DNA from: Gonium pectorale
Taxonomy: Eukaryota; Chlorophyta; Chlorophyceae; Chlamydomonadales; Volvocaceae
NCBI GenBank assembly: GCA_001584585.1
Contig: LSYV01000208.1
Span: 1 to 32,282, forward strand
DNA length: 32,282 nt
Direction of reading: 5' to 3'
Below the pieces are notes generated by a model. That model was given only the letters and a program-made list of their open reading frames with translations. It made no database searches and was not told the DNA's origin. A program made the position numbers and the translations under genes. This document shows, piece after piece, positions 30,541-32,282 of the stretch; position 1 is the stretch's first letter; each line of letters begins with the position of its first letter.

Positions 30541-32282
30541 ATGACGAACGCCGCAGCTATCGCAGGAGGCTCGCACGAAACGCACGCGCCCAGTCCAAAC
30601 CCCAGCCCGCAAGATTGTGACGAGGTAGCAGCTTTAAGACAACCACTTTTGCCGGCACCGGACCCTGAGGGCGGACCTCCCGATGGCGACGATGGCGCCG
30701 GCAAGGCGGAAAGCCCGAGCACAGCGAGCGAGCACAGACCTAGGTCGGCGGGAGTCTTGCAGGTGATGCGTTCAAAAGCTTCCCGGCCCGGCCACCCTGG
30801 GCGCATGCTGACGCTGTGGCATGGCTAGGCGAGCTTATGCGGAACGCCCCGCCCAGCCACCTGCCGCGCCCTCCCCCCTCCCTGTCCCCACCCCGAGGTG
30901 GCCGGCGCCCGCCAGCCCCACGCCGAGCCCGCCGGAGGTGGCCGCGCCCGGGGCCAGCGTAGCCGGGCCCATCGCGTCAAATGCCAAGGCGGCCAGTGCT
31001 TCCCACCGCATGTACCATCCGCTGCCCTGCCCAACCCACCTACTTAGCCAGGCGCATCACGTAACCGCAGTGGCCCCTCCCATGGCTGCTCCCGAGCTCC
31101 CAGCTCCGCCTGACTGCCGGTGTCACACCCGTTTGCCCGGCCTACGTAAACCCAGATCAAATAATGACCAACGCACGCTGCTCATCCCATTCGGCCATTT
31201 TTCCTTCGCCCGCAAGCATGTCTCAAAGGGCATCCTCTGCTATGGATCGCTGACTTGGCCGCTGGTGTGCAGCCCAATGGCGCCCTCTCTCCTCCGGAAC
31301 CACTCCCCCTGCCACCAAGCCACCCCCTTGCTTCACCTCACCGAGACACGTTCCCCGTTCATGTGCCCGTTACCGGTTCTGCGCCTTAGGACATGCTTTC
31401 CCAGGCCTCGCTCGCCTGGCCGCTGGTCCTGAACCTGGTAGCCGCCTACTCCACCTCCATCATCAGCTTCTCGTTCGTGGGCCACCTTGGCACCATGCAG
31501 CTGGCGGGTGAGGGTGTTACCGTGCGGCTTTATCAGGGAGTGTGAGTTTCTAGGTTCTTTGCTGGCGGGAGTTTGTAAATGGGGGGTGTCGGGAATGGGG
31601 TTTTTGAGGATTGGGAGGACGAGGACGGGAGATTTAAGGATGGGGTTTTCCCTGGCGACAGGCCGGGCGAGCACGACCGCTGGTGGGGTGGCAGGGCAAG
31701 GGCTCCATGCGGCTGACGCTGCGGATGGGGACGGACGTAGGGTATGTGGGACCAGGGGGCGGGGTGACACGTGGGCTTTAGCTGACAGGAGGGACGATCC
31801 GTCGTGCCACCCCTACGCTTGGCGCTCCGGGCATTGCGTTCAAAGCCTGGCGCCTTTTTGCGTGCACAAACGTAGTAAAGTCAGGTCTTCTCGGATGCTT
31901 GGCACAACGCGGACACCGAGTAGACTGAGGGTGTGCGCGATGCGGTTCTTGAGGCGAAGATGCGTTCCGCCCTCATGATCTCCTGGTCCCCCTCCCTTGC
32001 ATGACCTCTCCAACCCATCCAAGGTGCTGCGCTCGGGAACTCGTTCACCGGCATCACGGCGCGCTACGTGCTGCAGGGACTGTGCGGCGCGCTCGACACG
32101 CAGGCTGCTCAGGCGAGGCGGGGAAGGGGCAAGGGGGGGAAGGGCAAGGGGGGGAAGGCAAGGGGGGGAAGGGCAAGGGGGGAGGGGCCGAAGGGGGGAG
32201 GGGGCGTTGGGAAAAAAGGAACGACGGGAGGGGGCGGGACGTGGCGGCGGACGTGGCGTCAATACCAACGGACGGGCGTACA
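30541..32282 (+). CDS. MATE-family (multidrug and toxic compound extrusion) transporter, N-terminal part
   Basis: Three exons are visible: 30541-30762, 31390-31507 and 32024-32112. The gene continues past the window end. Exon 1 encodes a 74-residue Pro/Asp-rich cytosolic leader that includes EVAALRQPLLPAP, like the acidic leader with a PLL motif in plant and algal MATE proteins. Exons 2 and 3 encode the first membrane segments: LSQASLAWPLVLNLVAAYST, then SIISFSFVGHLGTMQLAGAA, LGNSFTGITARYVLQGLCGA and LDTQAAQ. These match the MATE pattern of a FVGHLG turn followed by a G-x-x-x-ALDT-x-x-Q stretch. MATE carriers export organic cations or metabolites using H+ or Na+ gradients. The third exon seems to end at CAG followed by GCGAGG, a possible GC-AG donor. 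Otherwise the frame runs on through a G-rich repeat to the window end without a stop. Confidence 0.85.
32118..32185. repeat. G-rich tandem repeat (about 16-bp unit, about four copies)
   Basis: Variants of GGGGAAGGGCAAGGG follow each other directly after the presumed exon 3 donor of the MATE gene. The repeat is almost pure purine on the plus strand and contains several GGG runs. Confidence 0.8.

Overview
The window looks like nuclear DNA from a ciliated volvocine green alga (Chlamydomonas/Volvox relatives). The evidence is GC-rich coding sequence, many short GT-AG introns, TGTAA polyadenylation signals, two conserved ciliary genes (CFAP418 and RABL2) and a plant-type 3-ketoacyl-CoA synthase. 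I cannot name the species. All exon models were built by eye from splice sites, reading frame and family similarity.

Layout from left to right. The window opens with the last exon of an F-box protein related to FBXO31 (+). After about 2.2 kb without a recognisable gene come CFAP418 (-, intronless) and RABL2 (+), head to head; both act in cilia. Two related, lineage-type genes for secreted proteins follow on the minus strand, near 8.4-10.0 kb and 13.6-14.6 kb. Each has an N-terminal signal sequence, a Tyr/Gly-rich block (YGYYGYGYYGYYG type) and one phase-1 intron ending at the same Gly-Glu-Phe junction. They are the least described part of the window. The 3.5 kb between them has no recognisable gene.

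Next is a ten-exon RlmL-type THUMP/RNA methyltransferase (+, probably organellar). It converges on a three-exon mitochondrial ribosomal protein uL11 gene (-). That gene is head to head with a 14-exon 3-ketoacyl-CoA synthase (+) that keeps its Cys-His-Asn triad and two N-terminal membrane segments. The right end holds the first three exons of a MATE-family transporter (+), cut by the window edge. A complete 510-bp non-autonomous hAT-like element (13-bp perfect terminal inverted repeats, 8-bp target duplication) lies about 70 bp upstream of its start codon.

Functionally the genes fall into cilia (CFAP418, RABL2), organelle translation (methyltransferase, uL11m), very-long-chain lipid synthesis (KCS), transport (MATE), protein turnover (F-box) and probable extracellular matrix (the Tyr/Gly-rich pair). 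Three divergent gene pairs have intergenic spaces of about 0.3-0.9 kb.
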